Both the position numbers and the translations under genes were made by a program. A stretch of 49,299 nucleotides of DNA from assembly GCA_946537295.1 (NCBI GenBank), contig CAMNFQ010000004.1, forward strand, positions 1-49,299. The letters are read 5' to 3'. Origin of the DNA: an uncultured Bacillota bacterium. GTDB lineage: Bacteria; Bacillota_I; Bacilli_A; Erysipelotrichales; Erysipelotrichaceae. Each line of letters opens with the position of its first letter. The first letter of the stretch is position 1. Positions 1 through 10,292 of this stretch are shown one piece after another. The notes beneath the pieces were generated by a model that saw nothing but the letters and a program-made list of their open reading frames with translations, was not told the origin of the DNA and made no database searches.

Positions 1-977
1 ACACCAATAAACAACATTTTGGAAACAAGACTTCTTGTTTTTAAAGATGCAGAAATTATTGGATAAAGCATCAAAGCATACATTGCGATCAGGAATACAA
101 AACCAAAAATTCCAAGTTCTTCAACGATAACTGGCAATATAAAGTCATTTGAAGGGTTTGGGAAGTTCATATACTTATGGATGGAATTACCATATCCCAA
201 GCCAAACCAGCCGCCATTGGCAAAAGAAACAAGCGACATGATGATATGATAGCCGTTATCAAACTGATACAGAAAAGGATCAGCAGCAGCCAGGAATCGT
301 CCGATCATATAGTTGCTAGAGTGTTTCTTGAGAAATTCAGTCACTGGATTACTAAGCATCAGTAGAGTCAATCCAATAACACCGACAACTATTATGAACA
401 TCCATTTTCTGATTGGCCTTAGTTCTTTGTAACTTGGTATCATTGCAATACAATAGCAGATGATAAATAAGACGATGGCTGAACCAAAGTCATGTTGTAT
501 TCTGGCGATTACCAGAAAGTAGACGACAGCCATACCGGCATAGATATAGAAATTCCTGAGATTGTTTTCACCTTTATCTTTGCCAAAGATCTTGGCACCA
601 AAAGCGATCATAAAGACCTTTGCGAATTCTGAAGGCTGTATGGTTGCACCCATTGGTAATGGTATCCAGGCATAGGCTCCATTGATCTGTCCAAAAAAAC
701 GACAAGCAATCATAGCTCCAAGAATAACGATATATGCAATATAGTATAAAGAAGTGCGCAGTTTCAGGACTCTGAAATTAGTCAGAAAAAAATAGCCGAT
801 AAAACCTACGACCATATATATAAGCTGCCTGATTATTACACCGGTAAGATAAGCTGTATCGCCAGCACTATTGCCCATTTCAGCTGAAGCTATCATCATT
901 GAACCAAAGACGCTCAGAGCTATCAGAGCTATTGCGACGCGTTTATCTCCCAGCGTCAAGTGCGTTTTCTTATTCAC
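1..977 (-). CDS. FtsW/RodA/SpoVE-family SEDS protein, 3' end truncated by window edge
   Basis: Reverse-strand translation from GTG at 977 (VNKKTHLTLGDKRVAIALIALSVFGSMMIASAEMG...) with multiple TM segments and SEDS-like motifs (LPLPMGATIQPSEFAKV, QHDFGSAIV, PVIVEELGIFGF). Not in the supplied ORF list because it is open at the edge. Confidence 0.9.
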   Translation of the reverse strand, partial: MNKKTHLTLGDKRVAIALIALSVFGSMMIASAEMGNSAGDTAYLTGVIIRQLIYMVVGFIGYFFLTNFRVLKLRTSLYYIAYIVILGAMIACRFFGQINGAYAWIPLPMGATIQPSEFAKVFMIAFGAKIFGKDKGENNLRNFYIYAGMAVVYFLVIARIQHDFGSAIVLFIICYCIAMIPSYKELRPIRKWMFIIVVGVIGLTLLMLSNPVTEFLKKHSSNYMIGRFLAAADPFLYQFDNGYHIIMSLVSFANGGWFGLGYGNSIHKYMNFPNPSNDFILPVIVEELGIFGFVFLIAMYALMLYPIISASLKTRSLVSKMLFIG

Positions 978-1019
978 AAAAACATTTTAACACATCAAAT
1001 ATGGTATTATAATATTGTT

Positions 1020-1580
1020 ATGCTTATTAATAATGATACAATAATCAAAGACTCTGATGAACTCATCAGAAGAAAATCTGCTGATGTGGAAATGCCTGTT
1101 TCTGCCGAAGATAGAGATATCCTTATGCAGATGCTTAAATATGTAGATGAATCAACGATTCCGGAATTGGCAGAAGAAAAAAATCTTCGCCCCGCCGTTG
1201 GTATAAGTGCTATTCAGATCGGTATCCCTAAAAAACTTACAGCAATAATATTAAAAGATGAGGAAGGAAAAAAGATCTGTGAATATGCCCTGGTCAATCC
1301 CAAGATAATATCCAATTCAATTGAAAAAGCCTGTCTGGCCGCTGGTGAAGGATGCCTGTCGGTAGTTGAAGACCACGAAGGATACGTCTATCGTTCAGCC
1401 AGAGTAAAGGTTAAAGCTTATGATATTCTTCAGGAAAAGGAAATCGTAATAAAAGCCGATGGATATCTGGCTATCGTTCTGCAACATGAACTTGATCATT
1501 TCAAAGGTATCCTTTTCTATGACCATATCAACCCTAAGGATCCTTTCCATCGTGAAAACGATGCTCTGATCATTGAATAG
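1020..1580 (+). CDS. def: Peptide deformylase
   Basis: Motifs AVGISAIQIG, GEGCLSV and QHELDH. Start set at ATG 1020 (MLINNDTIIKDSDELIRRKS) rather than the ORF-track start at 960. Confidence 0.93.
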   Translation: MLINNDTIIKDSDELIRRKSADVEMPVSAEDRDILMQMLKYVDESTIPELAEEKNLRPAVGISAIQIGIPKKLTAIILKDEEGKKICEYALVNPKIISNSIEKACLAAGEGCLSVVEDHEGYVYRSARVKVKAYDILQEKEIVIKADGYLAIVLQHELDHFKGILFYDHINPKDPFHRENDALIIE

Positions 1581-1615
1581 ATAACTTCAGATTAAGATCA
1601 ATATATGGAGGTTAG

Positions 1616-3373
1616 ATGAATATAATAAACAGATTATACAGTCCTGGAAGCAGCAGTTCTTCACGTGGATATACCGGTACAAACTACGATCCACAGAAAG
1701 ATACGATCGTCTATGCTCTGGGTGGACTTGGTGAAGTCGGCAAGAATATGTACTGTTTTGAACATGATGATGAGATCATCGTCATAGATGCCGGTGTCAA
1801 GTTTCCTGATGATGAGCTTTTAGGAGTAGACTACGTCATTCCGGACTATACCCACCTGATAAAGAATAAAGACAAGGTAAAGGCACTGATCATTACTCAT
1901 GGACATGAGGATCATATCGGAGGAATCCCGTTTCTGCTTCTTGCCTGTCCGATCAAAAAGATCTATGCCCCACGTTTTGCCAAGGCCCTGATCGAAAAGA
2001 AACTGCAGGAAAGAAGACGTCTGGCTGGAACTCAGGTCATTGAGATCAATGGCGATTCAGCTATTCAGACTGAACATTTCAGGATCGGTTTCTTCAATAC
2101 CGTTCACTCGATCCCTGATTCACTCGGTGTTCTGATCAATACACCTAATGGCAGAGTTGTTGAAACAGGTGATTTCAAGTTCGACCTTACTCCGGTCGGA
2201 CAAAACTCTGACTATCAGAAAATGGCCTATATCGGAGCTGCAGGAGTTACCCTGCTGATGTCAGATTCAACCAATGCCGAAGTTGATGGTTTCTCTATTT
2301 CAGAGAAAAAAGTTGCTTCCGCAATCAATGATATAATGCGTAAAACGACAGGAAGGATCTTGGTTTCGACCTTCGCATCCAATGTCAATCGTCTGGCTCA
2401 GATAATTAAAGCCGCCAAGAAATGTGATCGTAAAGTCGTGGTATTTGGCCGTTCAATGGAAAATGTCGTTGAAATTGGCCTGCAGATGAAAACGATTGAT
2501 GTACCTGATGATACCTTCATTTCACCAGAACTGGTAAATCAGTATCCACCTGAAAAGCTGTGTATCGTCTGTACCGGTTCCCAAGGTGAAGCTCTGGCTG
2601 CCTTAAGCAGAATAGCCAACGGATCACACAAGTATGTCAAGATCATACCTGGTGATACTGTCGTCTTTTCATCCAGTGCAATTCCTGGCAATGCCCTCAA
2701 TATCGGTGGTATCGTCAACCAGCTGATGAGAAACGGGGCCAGAGTTCTGGAAAACTCCGCCCTGACTTCCTTGCATACCACAGGACATGCATCCAAAGAG
2801 GAACAGAAGCTGATGCTTCAGCTGATTAAACCAAAATACTTCATGCCGATGCATGGTGAATACAAGATGCTTAAACTGCATGCGGAATCAGCAGTTGAAA
2901 CCGGTATTCCTAGAGAAAACTGTTTCATCTGTGCCAATGGAGATGCTCTGGTATTACACGAAGGAGAAGTATACAGATCCAACACCAGAATCCAGACTGA
3001 TGCGATCTATGTTGATGGCAATGATATTTCCGGTCTTTCAACTTCTGTATTAAAAGATCGTAAGATTCTGGCTGATAATGGCCTTGTTGCGGTTGTTGTA
3101 TGTATTGATTCTCGTACAAATAAGATCCTATGCCGACCTGGTATTGTTTCCAGAGGCTTTGTCTATCTGAAAGAATCACAGACTCTGATCAGAGAAGCTG
3201 AAATGCTGGTCTATGAATCGTTAAAGAATGCCATGAAACAGAAAGTGACATTTGGCGATCTCAAAAACTGTATCAAAAACACGCTTGAGCCTTTCCTGTA
3301 TGAAAAGACAAATCGTAACCCGATCGTCATACCGGTCATCCTCAATCATGTCGATGCCATAAAGAAAGCATAA
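1616..3373 (+). CDS. rnj: Ribonuclease J
   Basis: Metallo-beta-lactamase HGHEDHIGG, GGLGEVGKN, beta-CASP region; GGAGG Shine-Dalgarno before ATG 1616. Confidence 0.93.
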   Translation: MNIINRLYSPGSSSSSRGYTGTNYDPQKDTIVYALGGLGEVGKNMYCFEHDDEIIVIDAGVKFPDDELLGVDYVIPDYTHLIKNKDKVKALIITHGHEDHIGGIPFLLLACPIKKIYAPRFAKALIEKKLQERRRLAGTQVIEINGDSAIQTEHFRIGFFNTVHSIPDSLGVLINTPNGRVVETGDFKFDLTPVGQNSDYQKMAYIGAAGVTLLMSDSTNAEVDGFSISEKKVASAINDIMRKTTGRILVSTFASNVNRLAQIIKAAKKCDRKVVVFGRSMENVVEIGLQMKTIDVPDDTFISPELVNQYPPEKLCIVCTGSQGEALAALSRIANGSHKYVKIIPGDTVVFSSSAIPGNALNIGGIVNQLMRNGARVLENSALTSLHTTGHASKEEQKLMLQLIKPKYFMPMHGEYKMLKLHAESAVETGIPRENCFICANGDALVLHEGEVYRSNTRIQTDAIYVDGNDISGLSTSVLKDRKILADNGLVAVVVCIDSRTNKILCRPGIVSRGFVYLKESQTLIREAEMLVYESLKNAMKQKVTFGDLKNCIKNTLEPFLYEKTNRNPIVIPVILNHVDAIKKA

Positions 3374-3401
3374 TAAAAGCAGTTCGTATGAACTGCTTTT
3401 A
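3374..3401. terminator. Bidirectional intrinsic terminator between convergent rnj and pfkA
   Basis: AAAAGCAGTTC-GTAT-GAACTGCTTTT perfect stem flanked by A/T tracts. Confidence 0.85.
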
Positions 3402-3403
3402 TG

Positions 3404-4363
3404 TTAGACAAGTTTATCAAAGAGACGATAGAATTCTTTTCGACTGCTTCTTGGAAGCGAAACACATTCACTGATCGGCATCGAAGTGATCGTATTATTC
3501 TTGATGCAGACACAATGTCCTCCCACTCCTTCTACCAGCAGATCTACGGCCTTTGCGCCCATTCGGGAAGCCAGAACTCTATCTACCGGAGTTGGAGAAC
3601 CACCACGCTGTATATGACCTAAGATCGTAGCTGTGCCAGAGAATCCGGTAACATTCGTGATCTTCTGTGCCAGTGATTTAACATCACAGACATTTTCGGA
3701 AACGATTACGATCGCATGATTTTTGCCTTTCTTTTCCAGATATCTGAGTTTTTCCAAAACAGCTTCTTCATCATATCCTGTTTCAGGTGTGATCAATATT
3801 TCTGCGCCACACGATATGCCAGAATAGATTGCCAGGTCACCACAACGGTTACCCATAACTTCTACAACCGAACAGCGATGATGAGAATTGGAAGTATCAC
3901 GCAGTTTATCGACACATTCAACAATCGTAGTTAAAGCCGTATCAAAACCGATCGTCGCATCTGTTCCTTCGATATCGTTATCGATGGTTCCTGGTAAGGC
4001 TATACAGTTTACACCTTTCTTGGTAAGTGCATCAGCACCTCTATAGGTACCATCACCTCCAATAACTACCAGCGCATCAATACCTGCAGTTTTTAACTGT
4101 TCAACGCCCTTCATCATGACAGCTTCTTCACTGAACTCCGGAAGTCTTGCGGATCCAAGGATCGTTCCGCCTCTTGACATAGTTTCAGAAACAGAGCTGC
4201 TGGTAAAATTCTCATAGTTTCCTTCAACCAGACCACGATAGCCATCTCTGATACCGACGACTTCAATACCTTTTGTAAGAGCTGATCTGGTTACGGCTCT
4301 GATAGCCGCATTCATTCCAGGAGAGTCACCTCCTGATGTCAGAATTCCGATTTTTCTAAGCAT
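3404..4363 (-). CDS. pfkA: 6-phosphofructokinase
   Basis: IGILTSGGDSPGMNAAIRAVTR, GGDGTYRGA, PGTIDNDIEGTD, LGHIQRGGSPTPVDR. Confidence 0.96.
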   Translation of the reverse strand: MLRKIGILTSGGDSPGMNAAIRAVTRSALTKGIEVVGIRDGYRGLVEGNYENFTSSSVSETMSRGGTILGSARLPEFSEEAVMMKGVEQLKTAGIDALVVIGGDGTYRGADALTKKGVNCIALPGTIDNDIEGTDATIGFDTALTTIVECVDKLRDTSNSHHRCSVVEVMGNRCGDLAIYSGISCGAEILITPETGYDEEAVLEKLRYLEKKGKNHAIVIVSENVCDVKSLAQKITNVTGFSGTATILGHIQRGGSPTPVDRVLASRMGAKAVDLLVEGVGGHCVCIKNNTITSMPISECVSLPRSSRKEFYRLFDKLV

Positions 4364-4365
4364 AG

Positions 4366-5220
4366 TTAAACCCTCCTCATATTTTTGCCCGACATGACAT
4401 AATTGTCTGTCATGATATCTATTCTTTCCAACAATCTTCTTGCATTCATCAGATTTGATTTTTCCTTACGATCATACTGATAGTGTTTCAGCAGTTCCTC
4501 TTTATTGAGATTTGAAGTAAAGATCGTAATCAGTTTATTCTCCAGACGATAATCCAGTATCCTGAACAGAATATCATCCCTGACAAATTCAGAAACACTT
4601 TCTGAACCGATATCATCCAGAAACAGATATTCAACATTCTTCAATATGGCGATATTACGATCGATCTGTTCTGAATTGGATCCAAAGAACGATTTCATTT
4701 CATTGAAGAAATTAGCTACTTTCACAAAGGCTACTTTCTTTCCTTGTTTTACCAGTGAATTGGCTAAAGCGGTACACAGATAGGTCTTTCCTACTCCCAG
4801 ATCACCGCTTATAAATAAACCGCGATCACTGAGCCCATGAAGGATAGCCGCCAGTTTCAGATAAAGCTGTTTCTGATCTTCAGTATATTCAACATTATTC
4901 AGATCCAGATCTACTAGATTTGGTGCAATATCACAATAGGCATATTTTGAAAGCAGTTTCTCTTTTTTACGCTTTGCCAGAGCATATTCACAGAATTCAA
5001 TCTCTTCCAGAAGAACCCCTTCATAATTAAGTGAGAGTCTTTGTCCCCTGGAAAGCTGATTACACATCGATAAACCTTTACAGTCCTTACATTTTTCTCT
5101 TGACTGATAAACACGCATAAAAACACTGAGATGTTCTTCAACATATTTATCAGACAGTCCATTATTTTTAATGAGATCATTTATCTCATTATCATTCTTG
5201 ATCAGTTCTATCTCTTTCAT
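4366..5220 (-). CDS. dnaI: Primosomal protein DnaI (helicase loader)
   Basis: AAA+ Walker A ISGDLGVGKTYL, Walker B FLDDIG, N-terminal Cys cluster; ATGA overlap with upstream dnaB-like gene. Confidence 0.88.
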   Translation of the reverse strand: MKEIELIKNDNEINDLIKNNGLSDKYVEEHLSVFMRVYQSREKCKDCKGLSMCNQLSRGQRLSLNYEGVLLEEIEFCEYALAKRKKEKLLSKYAYCDIAPNLVDLDLNNVEYTEDQKQLYLKLAAILHGLSDRGLFISGDLGVGKTYLCTALANSLVKQGKKVAFVKVANFFNEMKSFFGSNSEQIDRNIAILKNVEYLFLDDIGSESVSEFVRDDILFRILDYRLENKLITIFTSNLNKEELLKHYQYDRKEKSNLMNARRLLERIDIMTDNYVMSGKNMRRV

Positions 5221-6350
5221 TTTCTACCCATCAGTCTTAATAACTGCTCCTCTTCTGATTCTGACATGATTGTATTGGAACTGGTATCATATACCGGAAT
5301 CTTATCTTCTTTTCTGTCCTTGTGATTATTATTGATCGCAAGTCTTTGTAAAGCAGCTTCGGAAGTCGTAATATCGTTGCGATGAAGATCGGCTGCAACT
5401 GCATAGATATATTTTTCGATCAGTCTGTTGTCGCAATTTTTCAGACAATATGACAATAAGACATTGATGACCGGTGCACTCAGATGATAATGATTTGACA
5501 GATTATAGATTATCTTCTTGTCGTAGTCAGTAAGTTCCTTACCATCAAATAAAGACATCAGATACTGTAAACATGGTACATCATATTGATCCTGTGCTGT
5601 TCTTTGATAATCATTCTTTGCGCGCATACATAGATAACGCAACTGTTTAAGATCAAGCTCATCAGAATCAAGCGAAGCGATACGTGGTAAAAATGTTCGC
5701 ATCTTATCATAGGAAATATTATAAAGATCAGCCAGTGTAGCAAGCTCTTTCATGTTGTCCCTGGTTCTGAATTTCATCGGTAAAAGATTGGTTGAAATAT
5801 CTTTTAAGAAGACATTCACATCAAACAGTGTATTGAAATCATAACTATCTGTCTTGCTTGGAGCGGTGATATATTGTTCATCAGACATACTCCAGGAATT
5901 AAGATCATCAAGTGAAAGTGTCTCAGAAACATCTTCAAAACCGGCATATGAATCTTCATTATAGAGACCGGCTATCAGCTGCTGATAGTGTTCTCCTGAG
6001 GTCTTCAGAATAAAATCCCTCACCAGAATACTATCCTTAACGAATTCTTTCATACTTAAAGCTTCATTGACGATAAAAATATAATAGTTATCTTTTTTTA
6101 GTGTTTTAAGCAGCCGATATTCATTGAGTTTTGAACACAGATTTTCAAACTGATCAACTGAGATATTTATTCTGCTGAGCAGTTCATTAAGTTCAGAGTA
6201 GCTGTATCTGTTTCCATTTAGTACCAGATACTGATACAGGATCAAAGCATCATTGCCGATCATTGGTCTATAGAAAAAGATAAGAGATTTTAATCTCTCA
6301 TTTGACAATTCTGCATTAACTTCTGTTTTATAAAAATCCTTGCCTAACAT
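5217..6350 (-). CDS. dnaB: Replication initiation/membrane attachment protein DnaB (Firmicutes type, DnaD-like C-terminus)
   Basis: Position directly upstream of dnaI and downstream of coaE; N-terminal YRPMIGNDALILYQYLVL is typical. Start set at MLGKDFYKTE (6350). Confidence 0.8.
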   Translation of the reverse strand: MLGKDFYKTEVNAELSNERLKSLIFFYRPMIGNDALILYQYLVLNGNRYSYSELNELLSRINISVDQFENLCSKLNEYRLLKTLKKDNYYIFIVNEALSMKEFVKDSILVRDFILKTSGEHYQQLIAGLYNEDSYAGFEDVSETLSLDDLNSWSMSDEQYITAPSKTDSYDFNTLFDVNVFLKDISTNLLPMKFRTRDNMKELATLADLYNISYDKMRTFLPRIASLDSDELDLKQLRYLCMRAKNDYQRTAQDQYDVPCLQYLMSLFDGKELTDYDKKIIYNLSNHYHLSAPVINVLLSYCLKNCDNRLIEKYIYAVAADLHRNDITTSEAALQRLAINNNHKDRKEDKIPVYDTSSNTIMSESEEEQLLRLMGRK

Positions 6351-6904
6351 AGAATTTCTTTCAACCACTCATCGATCTGGCGATACAGATCAGAAAGACT
6401 ATCATTATTATATATGATTTTGTCTGCCCTTTTAATCTTTTCAACCACGCTCATCTGAGCCTTCAGTCGTCTTTTAGCTTCTTTTTTATCCAGGCCTCTT
6501 TCAATCAGCCTTTCGATTGCGATCTTTTCATCGACAACGATCAGAAGATTGCGATCAAAATACTTTTCCCAGCCGCTTTCAAACAGTAATGGAACTTCCG
6601 CAAACAGCGGATCATCTTTTCTTTCCATCATTTTCTTTAAGATCAGCGGATGCATGATCTCTTCGAGTTTTTTCCGTTTTTTATCATCTGAAAAGACCAG
6701 ATCAGAAAGGATCTTCTTATCAAGTTCATTATCTGCGAAAGCTTCAGGAAAGGCTTCCTTAACCTGTTTATAGCCCTCTTGGCCTTTCTGTAACAGAATA
6801 CTGTTTTCTCTGTCACAATCAAAGACGTCAAAACCCTTGCTTCTCAGATACTCACAAGCCATACTTTTGCCAGAACCGATAGATCCGCTTATCGCTATTT
6901 TCAT
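6344..6904 (-). CDS. coaE: Dephospho-CoA kinase
   Basis: ISGSIGSGKSMAC P-loop, VPLLFESGWEKYFD; start MKIAISG overlaps mutM TGA stop by 1 nt (TGATG). Confidence 0.92.
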   Translation of the reverse strand: MKIAISGSIGSGKSMACEYLRSKGFDVFDCDRENSILLQKGQEGYKQVKEAFPEAFADNELDKKILSDLVFSDDKKRKKLEEIMHPLILKKMMERKDDPLFAEVPLLFESGWEKYFDRNLLIVVDEKIAIERLIERGLDKKEAKRRLKAQMSVVEKIKRADKIIYNNDSLSDLYRQIDEWLKEILC

Positions 6905-7716
6905 CAGCGTCCTTTCTGACAAACAGGACAGTAGTATGTACCTCTAGAACCAACGACTGTCTTGATGATCTCAGCACCGCACTCAGGACAATTCTTCATC
7001 GTATGGACCTTGAGTGAAAGCTGAAAACGTCCTGTTACCCCTAATGAAGAGGTATATGAACGGATTGTTGTACCACCGGCTTTTATTGCTTTTTTCAGAA
7101 TTGTTCTGGTCGATCTGATCAGATTCTTCAGATCCTGATCATTCAGTTTATCTGATGGTGTTCGAGGATCGACCTTTATCGCAAACAGGATCTCATCGGC
7201 GTAGATATTGCCGATACCTGCAACAAAACTCTGATCCAGCAGTGTCTGCTTAATTGGTCCTTTTTTATCCTTTAGATATTCTTTACAGTAACTGACACTG
7301 AATTTATCAGAAAATGGTTCCGGACCCAGATCCTTAAAGTCTGAATAATCATCTTTCTTTTCAATCAGTTCCATCCTGCCGAATTTTCTGACGTCATTAT
7401 AGCGAAGCTGTTTACCATTATCGAGATAGAATATCACATGGTCGTGTTTACTTAACGGGACACTTTCATCCAGAATGAAGTATTTTCCTTCCATCCTCAG
7501 ATGTGATACCAGTGTAATATCATCCATTTCAAAAAGCAGGTATTTACCCCTTCTTTTGAAACTGCGAAAATGCTGATTGAGCAGTTTTCTTTTGAATGTT
7601 GTCTCATTACAGCTGACAATCGGTTTATAGATGATTTTGATCTTTTCGATCTTACAGTCTTTGATCTTTGTTTCCAGGGTATCAAGGACTGTCTGCACTT
7701 CAGGAAGTTCTGGCAT
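6904..7716 (-). CDS. mutM: Formamidopyrimidine-DNA glycosylase
   Basis: MPELPEVQTV N-terminus, C-terminal zinc finger CPECGAEIIKTVVGSRGTYYCPVCQKGR. Confidence 0.96.
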   Translation of the reverse strand: MPELPEVQTVLDTLETKIKDCKIEKIKIIYKPIVSCNETTFKRKLLNQHFRSFKRRGKYLLFEMDDITLVSHLRMEGKYFILDESVPLSKHDHVIFYLDNGKQLRYNDVRKFGRMELIEKKDDYSDFKDLGPEPFSDKFSVSYCKEYLKDKKGPIKQTLLDQSFVAGIGNIYADEILFAIKVDPRTPSDKLNDQDLKNLIRSTRTILKKAIKAGGTTIRSYTSSLGVTGRFQLSLKVHTMKNCPECGAEIIKTVVGSRGTYYCPVCQKGR

Positions 7717-10292
7717 TATTTGGCCTCGTACCAGTCTTTGCCGATCGCCAAAGAAGAATCCAGTCTGGTCTTCATCTTATAGGCATTAGACATGATCTCT
7801 GGTATTATTTCTTTCATTTTTTCTATCTCATCTTCCGGTACTTCAAAGATCAGTTCATCATGAACCTGAAGTATCAGTTTAGCTTTCATCTTGTCTTCTT
7901 TCAGTCTGTTATAAGCTCTGTTCATCGCGATCTTGATCAGATCAGCAGCACTGCCCTGTATCGTGGCGTTCATTGCCGCACGCTTGCCAAATTCGCGCAT
8001 CATATAGTTTCTGTCATTGATCTCATTGATATATCTTCTGCGATTAAGCATCGTTTTGACATAACCGTTGTTCTTACAGAACTCAACCTGCTCATCCAGA
8101 TATTTCTTGATATTTGGATAAGTGAGGAAATAATCATCAATAAACTTTTTGGCATCTTTGAATGACAGCTGAGTCTGATTAGCCAGGCCAAAATCTGAGA
8201 TACCATAAACTACACCAAAATTGACTGCCTTGGCATGTCTTCTGATCGTATCATCTACTTCTTCCTTCTTTAAACCAAAGACATCCATTGCCGTTTTGGT
8301 ATGAATATCAATACCACTGTTAAATGCTTCGATCATCTTCTCTTCATTTGCCAGAGAAGAAAGAACACGCAATTCAACCTGCGAATAGTCCGAGCTGATG
8401 AATACACAACCTTTTTGAGGTTTAAAAGCTTTTCTGATTTCTCTTCCTTCATCATCTCTTACTGATATATTCTGTAAATTTGGATCATAGCTAGATAATC
8501 TGCCAGTCTGAGTGATCATCTGGGAAAAGATTGTATGGATCTTTCCTTCGGAATTGATATATTTTTTTAATCCTTCAGCATAAGTCGAATACAGTTTGGT
8601 ATATTTACGATATTCAAGGATATCAGATACAACCGGATGGTAATTACTGAGCTTGGAAAGGATATCGGCATTAGTTGATCCTTTCTTGAGATCCGGTAGC
8701 TGCAGTTCACCATAAAGGACTTCCGAAAGCTGTTTTGGTGATGAGATATTGAACTCATGACCTACTGATTTATAGATATTTTTCTCAAGTACATCAATCT
8801 TTTTCTTTGTATTATTGGCAATCTCATCAAGTTCCTTGACATCGCAATGAACACCCGTGACCTCCATATCATAAAGGACATAGACAAGTGGCAGTTCGAT
8901 ATCGTTATAGAGATGTTCCATCTCCTTCTGTTTGAGTTCTTCCTTGACCTTTTTATAGATCATAGAAAGATTCATGACGATCTCACAGGCATAAGCTGAT
9001 AACGTTTCATCATCAGTGTCTAATGGTTTCTTCTCTGTTCCTACTATTTCCTTGAGGTCACTTATCGATCCTCCACCATAGTTTATGATGATACTTTTCA
9101 GATCAGTATTATAGTTGTTCGATAAAAAGCACATAAGATAGACATCATCGACTTCTTTCGAGATCTTAAGATCGTTATAGGCAAACGCATGTAAAAAAGG
9201 TTTAAGATCAAAGACGACCTTTTTCTTATCTGAAACAAGATACGCTAAAGCAGAACTGTCATTTTTCAGATCACTTAACGCAATATATTCCTGCTTGTTT
9301 TCATTTCCAAAACACAGACCAAAGATCTTTCTTTCGTAATATGAGAATTCATCAGAAACTATGTATACCACCGTCTCATCTTTAAGAAGATCAGCCGATA
9401 TCTTTTTTACCACCGATCCTTTGACCTGCTTCTTTTTTTCTTTATTATTAGAAACTCTGATCAAAGAATACATTTCATATTTGTCAAAGAAAGAATTGCG
9501 TTCTTCCTCGTTGATCGAGAGTTTGAACTCATCCAGATCCTTATCGATCTCAACATCTGTCTTGATAGTAGCCAGTTTCTTGGATAGGAAACAGGAATCC
9601 TTATCTCTGATCAGTTTTTCCTGAAGTTTTCCTTTTATACTGTCAATGTTTTCATAAATACCTTCACAAGTATCATAATCATTAAGTAATTTTACTGCTG
9701 TCTTTTCTCCAACACCTTCAACACCTTTGATGTTGTCAGATTTATCACCAGCCAGTCCCTTATAGTCAATGATCTGATAAGGTTTAAGTCCATATTCTTC
9801 CTTTAAGGCCTTTTCATCCATTCTGGCGATATCGGACATTCCCTTCTTCATCACATAGACACTTGTTGTATCATCAATCAGCTGAAGCATATCGCGATCA
9901 GAAGAAAGGATACAGGTCTCCATGTTGTATTTCTTGGCTAAAGATCCAATGATATCATCTGCTTCAATAGAGTCATATTCAAGATAAGGAACATTGTAGG
10001 CTTCAAGCATCTCTCTGACCAGCTGGAACTGACCAACAAGTTCTTCCGGAGTTTCTTTACGACCGGCCTTATAGTCACTGGCAATGTCATGTCTGAAAGT
10101 GTGTTTTCCTTTATCAAAAGCCACAACACAATAATCCGGTTCAATCGTCTTGATCGCCTTATTCAGCATATTGGCAAAAGCGTATACAGCATTGGTGTAT
10201 ACGCCCTTACTTGTTTTCATGATATTTCCATAACACGTAGCATAGAAGCCTCTGAACAGTACAGAGTTTCCATCGATCAGTAGCAGTTTCAT
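7716..10292 (-). CDS. polA: DNA polymerase I
   Basis: 5' nuclease N-terminus LLIDGNSVLFRGFYA; polymerase motifs DYSQVELRVLSS, RRHAKAVNFGVVYGIS, QVHDELIFEVP. Confidence 0.97.
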   Translation of the reverse strand: MKLLLIDGNSVLFRGFYATCYGNIMKTSKGVYTNAVYAFANMLNKAIKTIEPDYCVVAFDKGKHTFRHDIASDYKAGRKETPEELVGQFQLVREMLEAYNVPYLEYDSIEADDIIGSLAKKYNMETCILSSDRDMLQLIDDTTSVYVMKKGMSDIARMDEKALKEEYGLKPYQIIDYKGLAGDKSDNIKGVEGVGEKTAVKLLNDYDTCEGIYENIDSIKGKLQEKLIRDKDSCFLSKKLATIKTDVEIDKDLDEFKLSINEEERNSFFDKYEMYSLIRVSNNKEKKKQVKGSVVKKISADLLKDETVVYIVSDEFSYYERKIFGLCFGNENKQEYIALSDLKNDSSALAYLVSDKKKVVFDLKPFLHAFAYNDLKISKEVDDVYLMCFLSNNYNTDLKSIIINYGGGSISDLKEIVGTEKKPLDTDDETLSAYACEIVMNLSMIYKKVKEELKQKEMEHLYNDIELPLVYVLYDMEVTGVHCDVKELDEIANNTKKKIDVLEKNIYKSVGHEFNISSPKQLSEVLYGELQLPDLKKGSTNADILSKLSNYHPVVSDILEYRKYTKLYSTYAEGLKKYINSEGKIHTIFSQMITQTGRLSSYDPNLQNISVRDDEGREIRKAFKPQKGCVFISSDYSQVELRVLSSLANEEKMIEAFNSGIDIHTKTAMDVFGLKKEEVDDTIRRHAKAVNFGVVYGISDFGLANQTQLSFKDAKKFIDDYFLTYPNIKKYLDEQVEFCKNNGYVKTMLNRRRYINEINDRNYMMREFGKRAAMNATIQGSAADLIKIAMNRAYNRLKEDKMKAKLILQVHDELIFEVPEDEIEKMKEIIPEIMSNAYKMKTRLDSSLAIGKDWYEAK

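Noticed and set aside
960-1019. Upstream extension of def (MRFLIHKNILTHQIWYYNIV)
   Set aside because: Overlaps the rodA start and both promoters; peptide deformylase homology begins near ATG 1020.
2539-3179. Several ORFs antisense or out of frame within RNase J
   Set aside because: All overlap RNase J coding sequence without motifs or initiation signals.
7668-8165. 165-aa plus-strand ORF opposite polA
   Set aside because: Antisense to well-supported polA coding sequence; Phe/Ile-rich translation with no recognisable motif.
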